Shown here one piece after another: positions 26,855 to 36,539 of a DNA stretch of 64,000 bases. Position numbers and translations under genes: made by a program. Numbering within the stretch: position 1 is the first letter of the stretch; each line of letters starts with the position of its first letter. The notes below the pieces were generated by a model, which saw only the letters and a list, made by a program, of their open reading frames with translations, was not told the DNA's origin and did no database searches. The stretch spans positions 2,247,001 to 2,311,000 of the forward strand of contig NZ_CP025791.1 of the NCBI RefSeq assembly GCF_002886045.1. Reading direction: 5' to 3'. This DNA is from Flavivirga eckloniae (lineage in GTDB: Bacteria; Bacteroidota; Bacteroidia; Flavobacteriales; Flavobacteriaceae).

Positions 26855-29152
26855 TTACTTCCTGTCAGCATTTTCTAACTCCCACTTTTCTTTATTCTGT
26901 GCATCAATCACGGCAATGGCTGCCATATTCACTATTTCATCAACGCTGGCTCCTAATTGTAAAATGTGCGCAGGCTTTTTTAACCCCATCATAATAGGTC
27001 CAATAGAGTCGGCTTCGTGCAATTCCTTTAACAATTTATAAGTAATATTTGCTGAATCCAGATTTGGAAAAACCAATGCATTTACTTTTTTACCTACCAG
27101 TTTAGAAAACGGAAACTTCTCCCGAAGCATCTCATCGTTTAATGCAAAATCTGTTTGCAACTCCCCATCTACATTCATATCTGGAAAATGACGATGTAAA
27201 TAAGAAACAGCCTCTCTAATTTTAGAGGACATCGGGTGATCTGAAGAACCAAAATTCGAATACGATACCATGGCCAATACGGGATCTAAACCAAACATCT
27301 TGATGACTTTAGCGGTCATCTGGGTAATCTTTGCTAAATCCTTGGCTCCCGGATCAATATTTATTGAGGTATCGCTTAAAAATAGCGGCCCTCTTTTTGT
27401 CATCATTAAATTGGTAGTGGCTATACGTGTTACACCATGTACCATTCCTATAAGTTCCAATATAGGTTTTACCACAGTTGGGTAATTCCGGGAATATCCA
27501 GAAATAAGCGCATCGGCATCTCCTTCGTTCACCATCATAGCTGCGAAGTAGTTACGTTCTCTCATTAAACGCTGTGCCGAGTAATAAGTAACCCCTCTAC
27601 GTTTACGCTGTTCCCAATACACTTTGGCATACTTGTTTTTACGCGGGTTCTCTTCTTCTGTTTTTGGGTCAATAATAGGAATATCAGCATCAAAGTCTAT
27701 TTCTGCCTTAAGAGATTCTATGGTTTCTTTTCTACCTAAAAGTATTGGGTGTGCGATGCCTTCCTCATAAACTATTTGAGCTGCTTTTAAAACATCCAAT
27801 TGATCTGCTTCTGCAAACACAACACGTTTTGGGTCTAGCTTGGCTCTGTTAAGAAGTAATCTTACTAACTTATTATCAGATCCCAATCGTTCCAACAACT
27901 CATCTTTATACTTTTCCCAATCGGCAATAGGCTGCTGGGCCACTCCAGTATCCATTGCGGCTTTAGCCACCGCTGGAGGTATTTCGGCAATAAGTCGAGG
28001 GTCGAAAGGTTTTGGTATTATATAGTTGTTACCAAATGTGAGTTTGGTTTCTCCGTAGGCTATATTAACCTGTTCCGGAACTGGCTCTTTAGCCAATTTA
28101 GCTAATGCTTTAACAGCAGCCATTTTCATGGCTTCGTTAATTTTTGTAGCACGAACATCTAAAGCTCCTCTAAATATAAATGGAAACCCTAATACGTTGT
28201 TTACCTGATTAGGATGATCGCTACGACCTGTTGCCATTATAATATCTTTACGAGTTGCAACAGCTACATCGTATTTAATTTCCGGATCTGGATTGGCCAT
28301 AGCAAAAACAATTGGGTTTTTGGCCATAGCTAACAACATATCTGGCGACACGATATTCGCCATTGAAAGTCCGATAAAAACATCGGCATCTTTCATAGCT
28401 TCGTCTAGCGTATCTATTTTTCTATGGGTAGCGAATTCCGCTTTTTCTTTAGTAAGGTTTTCTCTATCGTCTCTAATAACACCTTTACTATCCAACATAA
28501 CCATATTCTTTCGTTTTGCACCACAGGCTTGGTATAAACGAGAACAAGAAATGGCTGCTGCACCTGCTCCACTTATTACTATTTTTACGTCTTCTAATTT
28601 TTTTCCTGTTAATTCTACTGCATTTAACAACGCCGCAGCCGAAATTATTGCCGTTCCATGTTGGTCGTCGTGCATTACAGGAATATCAAGTTCTTCCTTA
28701 AGACGTCTTTCTATTTCGAAAGCTTCAGGGGCTTTTATATCTTCTAAGTTGATACCTCCAAATGTTGGGGCTATCTTTTTTACGGTTTGAATAAACTCTT
28801 CTACATTTTCGGTATCTACTTCAATATCGAACACGTCAATGCCAGCAAAAATCTTAAATAACAAACCTTTTCCTTCCATTACTGGCTTTGATGCTTCAGG
28901 ACCAATATTCCCTAAACCTAAAACTGCTGTTCCATTGGAAATTACAGCAACCAGATTCCCTTTTGCCGTATACCTATATACGTTTTCTTTCTTTTTTTCA
29001 ATCTCTAAACAAGGTTCTGCTACGCCTGGAGAATAGGCTAAAGACAGGTCTCTTTGACTAGCATATTTTTTAGTTGGAACTACCTCTATTTTTCCTGGAG
29101 TTGGCTTGGCGTGATAGATAAGCGCCTCTCTTCGTTTACTTTCTTCGCTCAT
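26855..29152 (-). CDS. maeB: NADP-dependent malic enzyme with C-terminal phosphotransacetylase-like domain
   Basis: 765 residues. The malic enzyme half (about 1-425) has [15 protein letters not shown], the catalytic-region [11 protein letters not shown] and the dinucleotide-binding [15 protein letters not shown]. The second half (about 430-760) resembles phosphate acetyltransferase ([49 protein letters not shown]), the usual MaeB fusion in which this domain is regulatory and not catalytic. It decarboxylates malate to pyruvate with NADPH formation in the cytoplasm. Full length. Upstream sequence contains a hairpin repeat and no evident promoter consensus. Confidence 0.96.
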   Translation of the reverse strand: MSEESKRREALIYHAKPTPGKIEVVPTKKYASQRDLSLAYSPGVAEPCLEIEKKKENVYRYTAKGNLVAVISNGTAVLGLGNIGPEASKPVMEGKGLLFKIFAGIDVFDIEVDTENVEEFIQTVKKIAPTFGGINLEDIKAPEAFEIERRLKEELDIPVMHDDQHGTAIISAAALLNAVELTGKKLEDVKIVISGAGAAAISCSRLYQACGAKRKNMVMLDSKGVIRDDRENLTKEKAEFATHRKIDTLDEAMKDADVFIGLSMANIVSPDMLLAMAKNPIVFAMANPDPEIKYDVAVATRKDIIMATGRSDHPNQVNNVLGFPFIFRGALDVRATKINEAMKMAAVKALAKLAKEPVPEQVNIAYGETKLTFGNNYIIPKPFDPRLIAEIPPAVAKAAMDTGVAQQPIADWEKYKDELLERLGSDNKLVRLLLNRAKLDPKRVVFAEADQLDVLKAAQIVYEEGIAHPILLGRKETIESLKAEIDFDADIPIIDPKTEEENPRKNKYAKVYWEQRKRRGVTYYSAQRLMRERNYFAAMMVNEGDADALISGYSRNYPTVVKPILELIGMVHGVTRIATTNLMMTKRGPLFLSDTSINIDPGAKDLAKITQMTAKVIKMFGLDPVLAMVSYSNFGSSDHPMSSKIREAVSYLHRHFPDMNVDGELQTDFALNDEMLREKFPFSKLVGKKVNALVFPNLDSANITYKLLKELHEADSIGPIMMGLKKPAHILQLGASVDEIVNMAAIAVIDAQNKEKWELENADRK

Positions 29153-29207
29153 GATTATACTTAATTAATAGTTCCCGTATTCGGGGGAATGACAGTTTAA
29201 AAAAGAA

Positions 29208-29302
29208 GGAGACCGTATCAAAAGTAAGTGCATTGTCCTATTGAGTTTATCGTTTGTACTCAATCTGACAAATTAAATTACAATAACTTTTGAGACAGTC
29301 CC
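29208..29302. repeat. Imperfect inverted repeat, MITE-like
   Basis: The outer arms share ATCAAAAGT on the left (in GACCGTATCAAAAGT) and ACTTTTGAGACAGTCCC on the right. An inner stem ATTGAGT / ACTCAAT lies in the centre. The whole is about 95 bp and non-coding, and the ends resemble terminal repeats of small non-autonomous elements. No transposase is present. Confidence 0.5.
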
Positions 29303-29432
29303 AATTTTATTGAACCAACAAAGATAACAATCCTGTTAAGTAAACCTTCATTCTTTCGGAGAATTGTCATACCTATCAATCCATTTTTAACATTATTAAT
29401 GGTTAAGTATAATTTGATTGAAAATAATAAAC

Positions 29433-29458
29433 TATCTCGCGGTTTTGACCGCGAGATA
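29433..29458 (-). terminator. Hairpin after the trehalase gene
   Basis: Perfect 10-bp stem TATCTCGCGG / CCGCGAGATA with loop TTTTGA, unusually GC-rich for this genome. It lies 88 bp beyond the trehalase stop. The following minus-strand bases (GTTTATTATTTTC) are T-rich but lack an unbroken tract, so termination is probable rather than certain. Confidence 0.55.
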
Positions 29459-29545
29459 TTAAATTGGTAAGTTTCGGGATGTTAAATCCTAAGAATCAAT
29501 AAACGACGTTTGCTCAAATAAATCGAACTGAACTATTTTTTGGTT

Positions 29546-31405
29546 TTAAGTGTTTTTTGAAAAGACCAAATCTGGGTCTTGAAGCTTATTTAAATCGTCA
29601 ACATATCTGTTTTTTAAAAGCTTAATCCCTAATTTGTAGGATGCATTGGTCCAACCAAAACCTCCTTCTGTAACGTATTTAAAATTTGTTCCTACGTTAC
29701 CATATTCTACATCTACTTCGTGGGTGCATGAATTAACATCGAACTTTTCTGGTATTAAACCATTATAATTCACCACCGTTTTTACGATAAGCCACAGCCA
29801 TCTGTAAATAAGTTCTTGTGCTTTTTCTTCGAATCCGTAATTTTTAAGTCCTTGCCAAATTAACATCTGGTGTGGTGCCCAACCGTATGGAAAATCCCAT
29901 TGTCTTTCTACTGTATCTTCGGGCATGACTTCTAATTTGGATGTTGAGGCCACGCCTCCTTTACAAATTAAATTGGGCAATTGCTTTTCTATTAGGCTTT
30001 CTGCTTGTTCCTGCGTACATAAATTTGCCCACAAAGGATATAGGTTTGTAACAGAGGCACAGGGTTGTTGTTCCTTTTTAACAAAGTTGTAATCGTAAAA
30101 TGTAGCTTCTTTTTCGTTCCACATAAAATCTGTGATTAGCTGTTTGCGCTTGTTTGCGCGTTGCAACCAATCATTTGAGTTAAAAGTTGTGTCATTATAC
30201 GAAAAGGTATTATTAAAATATGTTGTAATGAGATAAGCGATATCTGTTTCATATTTATACAATAAACTATTTAAATCGACGGTATTTAGGTGTGCCGAAC
30301 AATCGTCTAATCTATTGGTTGTATCATGCCCACTTTCCCTCATACTTCTGTCATGTATAAAATACATATCCAGAGCTTCGTCAACAATCTCCTTTTGTTT
30401 ATATTTTGTTTTAAACTCTGTAAGCGACATATTATGCTTTTTTGCATATATTTCGAATATGGCATCAAAATGTTCTGGCTCTGTTTCGTTAGGAACCCCT
30501 ATTCCTTCTCCAAAATAACGGTTTAATTGCGTATTGGTTAATCGCACATCTTGGGTCATCCAAACATTAAAATATTCTGAAATGGCTGTAGTAAGCTTTT
30601 GCTGCAACCAATTTACCTGTAATTTATCGGAATAGGTTTCGTAAAACGCTCTTATAAATGATGTAAAAAAAGGCGGCTGTGATCGGGACAAATAATAACT
30701 ACGATTGGCATTCAATATTTTTCCGTAGTGTATAATTTGATATTCAAGGTTATCAATCATAGCCCGAGCAAGATCAAACTTATCATCAATTATAAGACCT
30801 AAACCAATAAAATAACTGTCCCATCCGTACATTTCGTTAAAACGTCCTCCGGGTACAACAAACGGAATACTTTTCCCTTTTTCTTTTGAATATGCTAATG
30901 CTAAAATTCCTGGCTTTTTATTTAGTGTACTTATGTATTCGCTCGAAATATGGTCTGAAATCGTTTCGACTTTCACACGTTCATGTCCTATTGTTTTTTG
31001 TTTATAAAACGCTAGTGCTTCTGTATCTGATTCTGGCACATACAATCGCAGGTAATCTCCCTGCATTTTTTCATCTTCTAACACGTCTAATAACGCTTCG
31101 TTATTAAAACTCCTGGTTAGTTTATCCCAATAGTAATCTTTTATTACTCTGGATATTCTTTTTACAGGTTCTTCTGTAACATGTTCTAAAAAAATCTCTC
31201 CGCTATCACTAGCTAAAAGAGCTGCTTCTTGTAACAGATTAGATAAATGATACGTACCTTTTACTACGACGTCATTGCTTTTTTCGTCTTTTATAAAGAA
31301 TTCTTTTTTGCCTGAATCGTCTACTGTTATAGTAAAACTTCCGGTAGTATCTTCCTGTTTTATTAATTGGTCTATGAGTTCGTACTTATTAACTAACAAC
31401 TTCAT
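29546..31405 (-). CDS. Cytoplasmic trehalase (GH37)
   Basis: 619 residues. Both trehalase signatures are present: PGGRFNEMYGWDSYFIG (about 185-201) and QWDFPYGWAPHQ (about 500-512). Other conserved blocks include NANRSYYLSRSQPPFF and the C-terminal GGFGWTNA. GH37 enzymes hydrolyse alpha,alpha-trehalose to two glucose molecules with inversion. No signal peptide is visible; the N-terminal 120 residues form an extension in which the VDDSGKKEFFI segment loosely resembles the N-terminal region of neutral trehalases. The start overlaps the end of the MFS transporter gene by 17 bp, so uptake and hydrolysis are co-expressed. Cytoplasmic location fits import by the MFS protein. Confidence 0.95.
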   Translation of the reverse strand: MKLLVNKYELIDQLIKQEDTTGSFTITVDDSGKKEFFIKDEKSNDVVVKGTYHLSNLLQEAALLASDSGEIFLEHVTEEPVKRISRVIKDYYWDKLTRSFNNEALLDVLEDEKMQGDYLRLYVPESDTEALAFYKQKTIGHERVKVETISDHISSEYISTLNKKPGILALAYSKEKGKSIPFVVPGGRFNEMYGWDSYFIGLGLIIDDKFDLARAMIDNLEYQIIHYGKILNANRSYYLSRSQPPFFTSFIRAFYETYSDKLQVNWLQQKLTTAISEYFNVWMTQDVRLTNTQLNRYFGEGIGVPNETEPEHFDAIFEIYAKKHNMSLTEFKTKYKQKEIVDEALDMYFIHDRSMRESGHDTTNRLDDCSAHLNTVDLNSLLYKYETDIAYLITTYFNNTFSYNDTTFNSNDWLQRANKRKQLITDFMWNEKEATFYDYNFVKKEQQPCASVTNLYPLWANLCTQEQAESLIEKQLPNLICKGGVASTSKLEVMPEDTVERQWDFPYGWAPHQMLIWQGLKNYGFEEKAQELIYRWLWLIVKTVVNYNGLIPEKFDVNSCTHEVDVEYGNVGTNFKYVTEGGFGWTNASYKLGIKLLKNRYVDDLNKLQDPDLVFSKNT

Positions 31406-32615
31406 ATTTCTTCGTCATTTTGTTTAACATAAAAAGGGAGGCTATAAGAATTAACATTGGAATTAGCATAAAAACAAATGCTTTTTCTCCTCCTATATGT
31501 TCAAATAGGTAGCCTATAATTCTTGAGCCCAGTGTACCTCCTAAAGCAGAAAAAATAACAATAAGCCCCGTCATGGAGCTATGCATTTTTTTAGGTAATG
31601 CTGAGAGTACGACTGAATTGATTAGTGGATATATCGGGGCAATAAAAAGCCCTATAATTGGAAAAATGAACCCTATAAACGGGATGTCGAGCACATTTTT
31701 AATTTCCATGGTTCCTGTGCTAAGGGCATTTGGCAATACTAGCCCCACTATTATCATAGATATAATCAAGCAGGTGACAACTATAGTAAGCCATGATATC
31801 TTTTTTACAACCACACCAGCCAGTAACCTTCCTATGGCTAATGAAATAGCTAAAATACTTGCCATTTGTACACTTAAAGAATCACTAAGTGATAATACAT
31901 TTTTATTAAATGTAGGTAACCAAGTCATGATACCTTGTTCTACCATTACAAATAAAAAGGCGCTAATTGTAAAAAAGACTACCAATGGCAACGCTATTAA
32001 TTTTACCATTTCTAAAAAGTCCTGAGCCACAGATTTATCTGAAACTTCTGCTTTTACGTTTATTTTGGAGAATAAAAGAATTACAAATGAAACGGCTATT
32101 AATCCTGCTAGAAATAGATATACACGTAACCAGGCATCTGGATCGGATTCATTAAAAAAAGCAGGAAAGATAAAGTATGCCAAAGCAATTCCTACCATGA
32201 AAAACCCTTCGATAGAACTCATAAAACTACTGTGTTCTTGTTGAGTTGATGTAAGCAACCCTATCATTGAAAAAACAGATACTTTAATGAAAGCAAAGGC
32301 AACTCCAATGGTTAAAAACAAAATCTTGGTGCTTCCAAATGTATTGCCATAATACATATATATGCATCCAAAAAACACTATAAACAGAGCAAAGAGCATG
32401 CTTTTTTTATATCCTATTTTTGGCAAAAACGAGGCTACAAAAAAGGATACGAAGGCAATGGGTAAATCTTTAAAGGCTTCTAAGATACTCGCGCTTGTTT
32501 CACTTACATTATAATTTTCTATAGATTGCTTAATGACAATGCCTACGCTATTTAACAGAATGGCGAAAACAAAATAGTTAATGTAAAGAGCCGATTTAAT
32601 TCCCAGATTTTTCAT
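31389..32615 (-). CDS. MFS sugar permease, probably for trehalose
   Basis: 408 residues with about twelve membrane helices, MFS fold. Segments such as IALAYFIFPAFF, LSLSDSLSVQMASILAISLAIGRLLAG and FIGFIFPIIGLFIAPIYPLINS resemble FucP/GlcP-type sugar transporters of Bacteroidetes. It should carry the sugar across the inner membrane after the TonB-dependent receptor has brought it into the periplasm. It overlaps the trehalase gene and follows a hairpin downstream of the receptor gene. The substrate is inferred from the neighbouring trehalase. Confidence 0.88.
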   Translation of the reverse strand: MKNLGIKSALYINYFVFAILLNSVGIVIKQSIENYNVSETSASILEAFKDLPIAFVSFFVASFLPKIGYKKSMLFALFIVFFGCIYMYYGNTFGSTKILFLTIGVAFAFIKVSVFSMIGLLTSTQQEHSSFMSSIEGFFMVGIALAYFIFPAFFNESDPDAWLRVYLFLAGLIAVSFVILLFSKINVKAEVSDKSVAQDFLEMVKLIALPLVVFFTISAFLFVMVEQGIMTWLPTFNKNVLSLSDSLSVQMASILAISLAIGRLLAGVVVKKISWLTIVVTCLIISMIIVGLVLPNALSTGTMEIKNVLDIPFIGFIFPIIGLFIAPIYPLINSVVLSALPKKMHSSMTGLIVIFSALGGTLGSRIIGYLFEHIGGEKAFVFMLIPMLILIASLFMLNKMTKKYEVVS

Positions 32616-32633
32616 TTTGCCTTTTTTAAAATG

Positions 32634-32670
32634 AAATGCTGTCTAGATCTAAACTAACTAGACAGCATTT
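32634..32670 (-). terminator. Hairpin between the receptor and MFS genes (terminator or attenuator)
   Basis: Perfect 13-bp stem AAATGCTGTCTAG / CTAGACAGCATTT with an 11-base loop, followed on the minus strand by CATTTTAAAA. It lies 37 bp past the receptor stop and 19 bp before the MFS start. This position would yield more receptor mRNA than transporter-enzyme mRNA, or stabilise the receptor transcript 3' end. Confidence 0.7.
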
Positions 32671-32706
32671 TAATTAACGTTATAAAAATAAACTACTCAC
32701 TATCTA

Positions 32707-35337
32707 TTAGAAATTAATTGCTACTGATAATCTTACTGCTCTTCCTAATATTGACCTTCCAAGGAACACATCGCCATCTGCTGGTGCTCCGCCATCACCT
32801 TCGGTAAGTCCAATGGTGTTAAATAAGTTTGAGGCATCCAATCCAAATCTTAAATTGTTTATTTTATATGATGCTCCTGCATTTACTACACCAAATGCTG
32901 GTAGTTCGAAAGTATTCTCGATATCGTGGTATTTTTTCCCGAAATAAGAGTACTTAGCATATATATTAAAATTGTCGGTAATGTTATAATCTGGTCTTAT
33001 GTTACAGTAAAACTTAGAAATACGTCTTGCTAAATTTCCGTTTAAGGCTACTTGAGATCCTTCATAACCATCATATTCAGGGTTTTGAAGCGTTCCGTTA
33101 AATGTGGCGTTAAAATCCCCTAATTTTACAATAGCTTCAAGTTCTAAACCTGTATTCTTTACATTTGCAAACTTTCTTTCTGAAACTCCTCCTGCACCGA
33201 TATCCTGATAGGTTATATTATCTAATTTCATGTGAAACAAGTTAGCAAATAAAGCTAATTTTTTAGATGAATATTTGAAACCTAATTCTGTCTGGTTCAC
33301 TTTTGTTGGCTCTAAATCCTGAAAGGCTTGGTTTGCGTTTCCTTCACCACTTTCAACAGCTATATAAAAGGCTTCTTCAATAGGCGATCTAAATCCTCTA
33401 CTGTATCTTACATAAGATGCCATGTTATCGCTAAACTTGTAATTAGCAGCTGCAGTATATGAAAACTCGCTTACATCGTAATCCCAATAAATATAGTTTC
33501 CTGTTAAAATGTTTACGCCATTATCTGCATTATTATTTGGCAACACTCCTATATCGTTACCCCAGGTTCCATGATCTCCTGCTCCAGAATACTTATCGTC
33601 ATCATATCTAAAACCAAGGTTTAATGTTAAGTCATCAGTCGCTTCAATTTCAGCATCAACAAAAATGGCATTTAATGTTCCTTTTATTTGTGATTCTCTT
33701 TGTAACCATGAAATGCCAGATATACCATGGTATGTGTATTCGGTTCCTGTATTTGAATCAACCAGATTTACTAATCTACCTTCATCTTCAACACTTGCCA
33801 AGAAGCTGCTCCAGTTCCAATTTTGATTAGATTTCCAGTTAGAATAGTAGTACCCTACGTTTAAATTAATTTTGTCCCAGTTAAAGTTGAATGCTAAATT
33901 ATTAGCAAAATTATTCATGTTTTTTCTAATGTTCCAGAAATCTGCTCTTTTTAAGTTAATGTTTGAAGGCAATGCACCTCCTCCATTGTTATAAGTAAAA
34001 ACAGCATCGCCGCTAGCAATTCCCAAATCCGTTGCATAATCTGCCTGACTGGTAACGCCTCCCATCCAAGCGGCTGCGAAAATAGCATTGTAATCTAAGT
34101 TTATATCTGTATACTTAAAACTGTTCTTTACAGATACTATATCTGAAAGCTTGTATTTAAACTCACCACCAACGGCATTTGTTCTCGGGTGTATACCATC
34201 TTCCAAATCTGCTTTAAAAAATCCGCCACCACCTTGAGGCACGTTAATTTTAGTCATTTCACGATTTGCGAATGTGCCGTAATTAGCATCGAATCCTGGA
34301 TATTCTTTTACTTTATCGCCATCCTTTATAAATGGTGTTGATTGGTAGAAAATGGTTCTATCATCTAAATTTTTGAAATGGATACGGGCATAACCTTTAT
34401 CAAATCTATAAGTCATGTTAAACTTAACTTGCCCTCCGTTATTGGCTTTAAATCCTGGATCTCTAATTCCGTCGTCTACTCTGTAAAACCCTCCTACATT
34501 ATAAAACAATTTATCTTCTATAATTGATCCGCCAAGATTAAAGTCTGTTCTAAACAACCCATAGTCTCCTACTGTTAATTTAGTTGTTCCTTTAAATTCG
34601 TTTTGACCTGTATTTGAAATGAAGTTAATAATACCCCCTGGTGCTCCAGAAGCATAGATTGAGGCTGTACCACCTTTTACTGCTTCTAGTCTTTTAACGG
34701 TAAGGTCTGTTCTTTGAAAGTTATCGATATTTGCGAATTGTAAAGCACCGTCTTCGAATACCGGCAGACCATCTTCTTGAAATTGAACATATTCGTAAGC
34801 ACCTGCTGTTGGAATACCTCTTGCGAATAGGTTGTTTCCTGTTTCACCTCCCGAAGTCTCTACTAAAAACCCTGGTATGGATTGTAATAAATCGGCTGTA
34901 CTTTGTGGTGCCTGCTCTTCTATTTGTTTAGACCCCATTGTAGTAATTGCAACACTCGATTCCATTTTCTTCCTTGGGTTACCAGAACCTGTTACAACGA
35001 CTTCGTTTAATGACATTAAATCTTCCTGAAGCGATACATTTAATTGTATAGCAACACCACTTACCGTAAATGGCAGTTCTTCTGTTTTAAAACCTATATA
35101 GGAAACTACTAGTGTATAACTTCCGTTATCTATATCACTTATAACATAATTTCCATCAAAATCTGTTACGGCTCCTTTATTGGTATTTTGAATCAATACG
35201 TTTACACCCGGCAGAGGGCTGCCATTTGTGTCCGTTATAGTACCTTCAACGCCTCCGGTTTGGGCTATTGCCAAACTTGACATTACAGCCAGCACTGTAA
35301 AACAAAGCTTTTTTAAAATTGTAATTCGTAGTAACAT
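32707..35337 (-). CDS. TonB-dependent outer membrane receptor, probable trehalose importer
   Basis: 876 residues from the ATG at 35337; a TTG two codons earlier also opens the frame. After the signal peptide comes a carboxypeptidase regulatory-like domain (GGVEGTITDTNGSPLPGVNV to GFKTEELPF, about 27-95). A TonB-box-like segment (LNEVVVTGSG) is followed by a plug (QSTADLLQSIPGFLVETSGG, then LEAVKGGTASIYASGAPGGIINFIS) and a long barrel ending in LSVAINF. There is no SusD-like lipoprotein gene beside it, so it is not a classic SusCD pair. The divergent LacI gene and downstream trehalase suggest trehalose or a related glucoside as ligand. Confidence 0.92.
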   Translation of the reverse strand: MLLRITILKKLCFTVLAVMSSLAIAQTGGVEGTITDTNGSPLPGVNVLIQNTNKGAVTDFDGNYVISDIDNGSYTLVVSYIGFKTEELPFTVSGVAIQLNVSLQEDLMSLNEVVVTGSGNPRKKMESSVAITTMGSKQIEEQAPQSTADLLQSIPGFLVETSGGETGNNLFARGIPTAGAYEYVQFQEDGLPVFEDGALQFANIDNFQRTDLTVKRLEAVKGGTASIYASGAPGGIINFISNTGQNEFKGTTKLTVGDYGLFRTDFNLGGSIIEDKLFYNVGGFYRVDDGIRDPGFKANNGGQVKFNMTYRFDKGYARIHFKNLDDRTIFYQSTPFIKDGDKVKEYPGFDANYGTFANREMTKINVPQGGGGFFKADLEDGIHPRTNAVGGEFKYKLSDIVSVKNSFKYTDINLDYNAIFAAAWMGGVTSQADYATDLGIASGDAVFTYNNGGGALPSNINLKRADFWNIRKNMNNFANNLAFNFNWDKINLNVGYYYSNWKSNQNWNWSSFLASVEDEGRLVNLVDSNTGTEYTYHGISGISWLQRESQIKGTLNAIFVDAEIEATDDLTLNLGFRYDDDKYSGAGDHGTWGNDIGVLPNNNADNGVNILTGNYIYWDYDVSEFSYTAAANYKFSDNMASYVRYSRGFRSPIEEAFYIAVESGEGNANQAFQDLEPTKVNQTELGFKYSSKKLALFANLFHMKLDNITYQDIGAGGVSERKFANVKNTGLELEAIVKLGDFNATFNGTLQNPEYDGYEGSQVALNGNLARRISKFYCNIRPDYNITDNFNIYAKYSYFGKKYHDIENTFELPAFGVVNAGASYKINNLRFGLDASNLFNTIGLTEGDGGAPADGDVFLGRSILGRAVRLSVAINF

Positions 35338-35370
35338 AATCAATGCTTTTTTAGTTTAGTTTTAGTTACT

Positions 35371-35378
35371 CAAATTTA
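35371..35378 (-). promoter_or_regulatory. Predicted -7 element of the trehalose-receptor promoter
   Basis: TAAATTTG on the minus strand matches TAnnTTTG and lies 33 bp upstream of the receptor ATG. No TTTG is seen at the expected -33 site near 35398; the twin operators begin about 35 bp further upstream. A weak -33 element with upstream operator sites would fit a promoter that needs an activator, though repression by looping or overlap is also possible. Confidence 0.5.
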
Positions 35379-35412
35379 CTTTTCTTTATATTTTAAACTC
35401 TTAAAATTTTTT

Positions 35413-35447
35413 CGAAAACGTTTTCGTTTTCACCGAAAACGTTTTCG
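35413..35447. promoter_or_regulatory. Twin LacI-type operators between the receptor and regulator genes
   Basis: Two identical perfect 14-bp palindromes, CGAAAACGTTTTCG, at 35413-35426 and 35434-35447, with centres exactly 21 bp apart (two helical turns). Outer flanks TT and AA extend the symmetry so that the pair is itself an inverted repeat. The central CG step with A/T-rich arms is typical of LacI/GalR operators. The sites lie 70-104 bp upstream of the regulator ATG and 76-110 bp upstream of the receptor ATG, so one regulator can control both directions. Confidence 0.85.
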
Positions 35448-35516
35448 AAAGCTTTTAATATCACTTTCAATTACTGAATAATTATTCCTATTTTAGTGAT
35501 TTTGACATTCAAAACA

Positions 35517-36533
35517 ATGAAAGCTATAACTTTAAAACAAATTGCGGAAGAACTAAATATTTCTGTAACTACCGTTTCTAAAGCTCTTAAAGATTATCCT
35601 GATGTAAGTAAAAAAACAAAAAAGCAGGTAAAGGAATTAGCAAAAAAGCTAAACTACATTCCTAATGCTTCTGCTGTAAATTTGAGGACTCAACAAACCA
35701 AAACCATAGGTGTTATTGTACCTACCACGGTTCACCATTTTTTTGCGACTGTAATAAAAGGAATTATTAAGGCTGCTAAAAAGAAGGATTATATGGTTAT
35801 TTTAATGCAGTCTGAAGAAGATGTTGAACAAGAGATTAAATCTGTGGATTTACTCATTAGTAAAGGCGTTGATGGCATTATGATTTCTCTTTCCAATAAA
35901 ACACAAAATTTTGACCATTTAGAAAAAATAAAAAATCATGATATCCCATTAGTTTTATTTGACAAAATTTCTAAAATCACAGATTGTTCTAAAGTTGTTA
36001 TAAATGATCAAAAGGCAGCTTATGAAGCTGTTGAGTATTTAATAAAAAAAGGCTATAAGCGTATTGCTCATTTTAGAGGTGATTTAAATCCGCAAGTTTC
36101 TATAGATCGCTTTTTGGGGTATAAAAAAGCATTATTAAACAATAATATTGAATTTGATCCTTCTTTAGTTTATATCTGTAATAATAATGATGATTTTAAT
36201 GATGGTCATGCTTCTGCTAAAAAGCTAATTGATATGCATGGGAAAAATGTAGATGCTCTTTTTGCTATTACTGATATGGTGGCCATTGGTGCACTAAAAT
36301 ACTTTAATGATAATGGTATAAAAATACCTAAAGATATTGCCATAATTGGATTTAGTAATTGGTTTATGTCTTCTGTAATCACACCAACTTTAACAACTAT
36401 TGATCAGCCTGGTTATAAAATGGGGAAAACAGTGTTTAAACTTTTATATAAAGAAATAAAGGCTAAAAATGTTGATATTCCATATGAAACTATTGAAATG
36501 AAAACCAGTCTAGTTATTAGAGAATCTACCTAA
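35517..36533 (+). CDS. LacI family transcriptional regulator of the trehalose locus
   Basis: 338 residues from the ATG at 35517; a GTG at 35496 would add seven residues before the helix-turn-helix and is less likely. N-terminal HTH LKQIAEELNISVTTVSKALKD with hinge helix region KQVKELAKKLNYIPNASAVNL, then a periplasmic-binding-protein-like sensor domain (TKTIGVIVPTTVHHFFATVIKGI; DALFAITDMVAIGALKY; AIIGFSNWFMSSVITPTLTTIDQP). It should bind the twin palindromes upstream and respond to trehalose or a phosphorylated or glucose-like derivative. It is one of only two plus-strand genes in the window, divergent from the receptor and convergent with queG. Confidence 0.93.
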   Translation: MKAITLKQIAEELNISVTTVSKALKDYPDVSKKTKKQVKELAKKLNYIPNASAVNLRTQQTKTIGVIVPTTVHHFFATVIKGIIKAAKKKDYMVILMQSEEDVEQEIKSVDLLISKGVDGIMISLSNKTQNFDHLEKIKNHDIPLVLFDKISKITDCSKVVINDQKAAYEAVEYLIKKGYKRIAHFRGDLNPQVSIDRFLGYKKALLNNNIEFDPSLVYICNNNDDFNDGHASAKKLIDMHGKNVDALFAITDMVAIGALKYFNDNGIKIPKDIAIIGFSNWFMSSVITPTLTTIDQPGYKMGKTVFKLLYKEIKAKNVDIPYETIEMKTSLVIREST

Positions 36534-36539
36534 TTATAT

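Larger units (their letters stand above)
29153..29545. other. Gene-free gap between the malic enzyme and trehalase genes
   Basis: 393 bp. From left to right it contains a dispersed-repeat fragment near 29176-29195 (TATTCGGGGGAATGACAG), a long imperfect hairpin at 29208-29302, AT-rich sequence, and a 10-bp GC-rich hairpin at 29433-29458. No coding potential seen. Confidence 0.6.

Noticed and set aside
32634-32670. Hairpin after the receptor gene as a riboswitch or small RNA
   Set aside because: It is a simple perfect stem-loop in a 91-bp gap with no additional structure; a terminator or mRNA-end stabiliser explains it.
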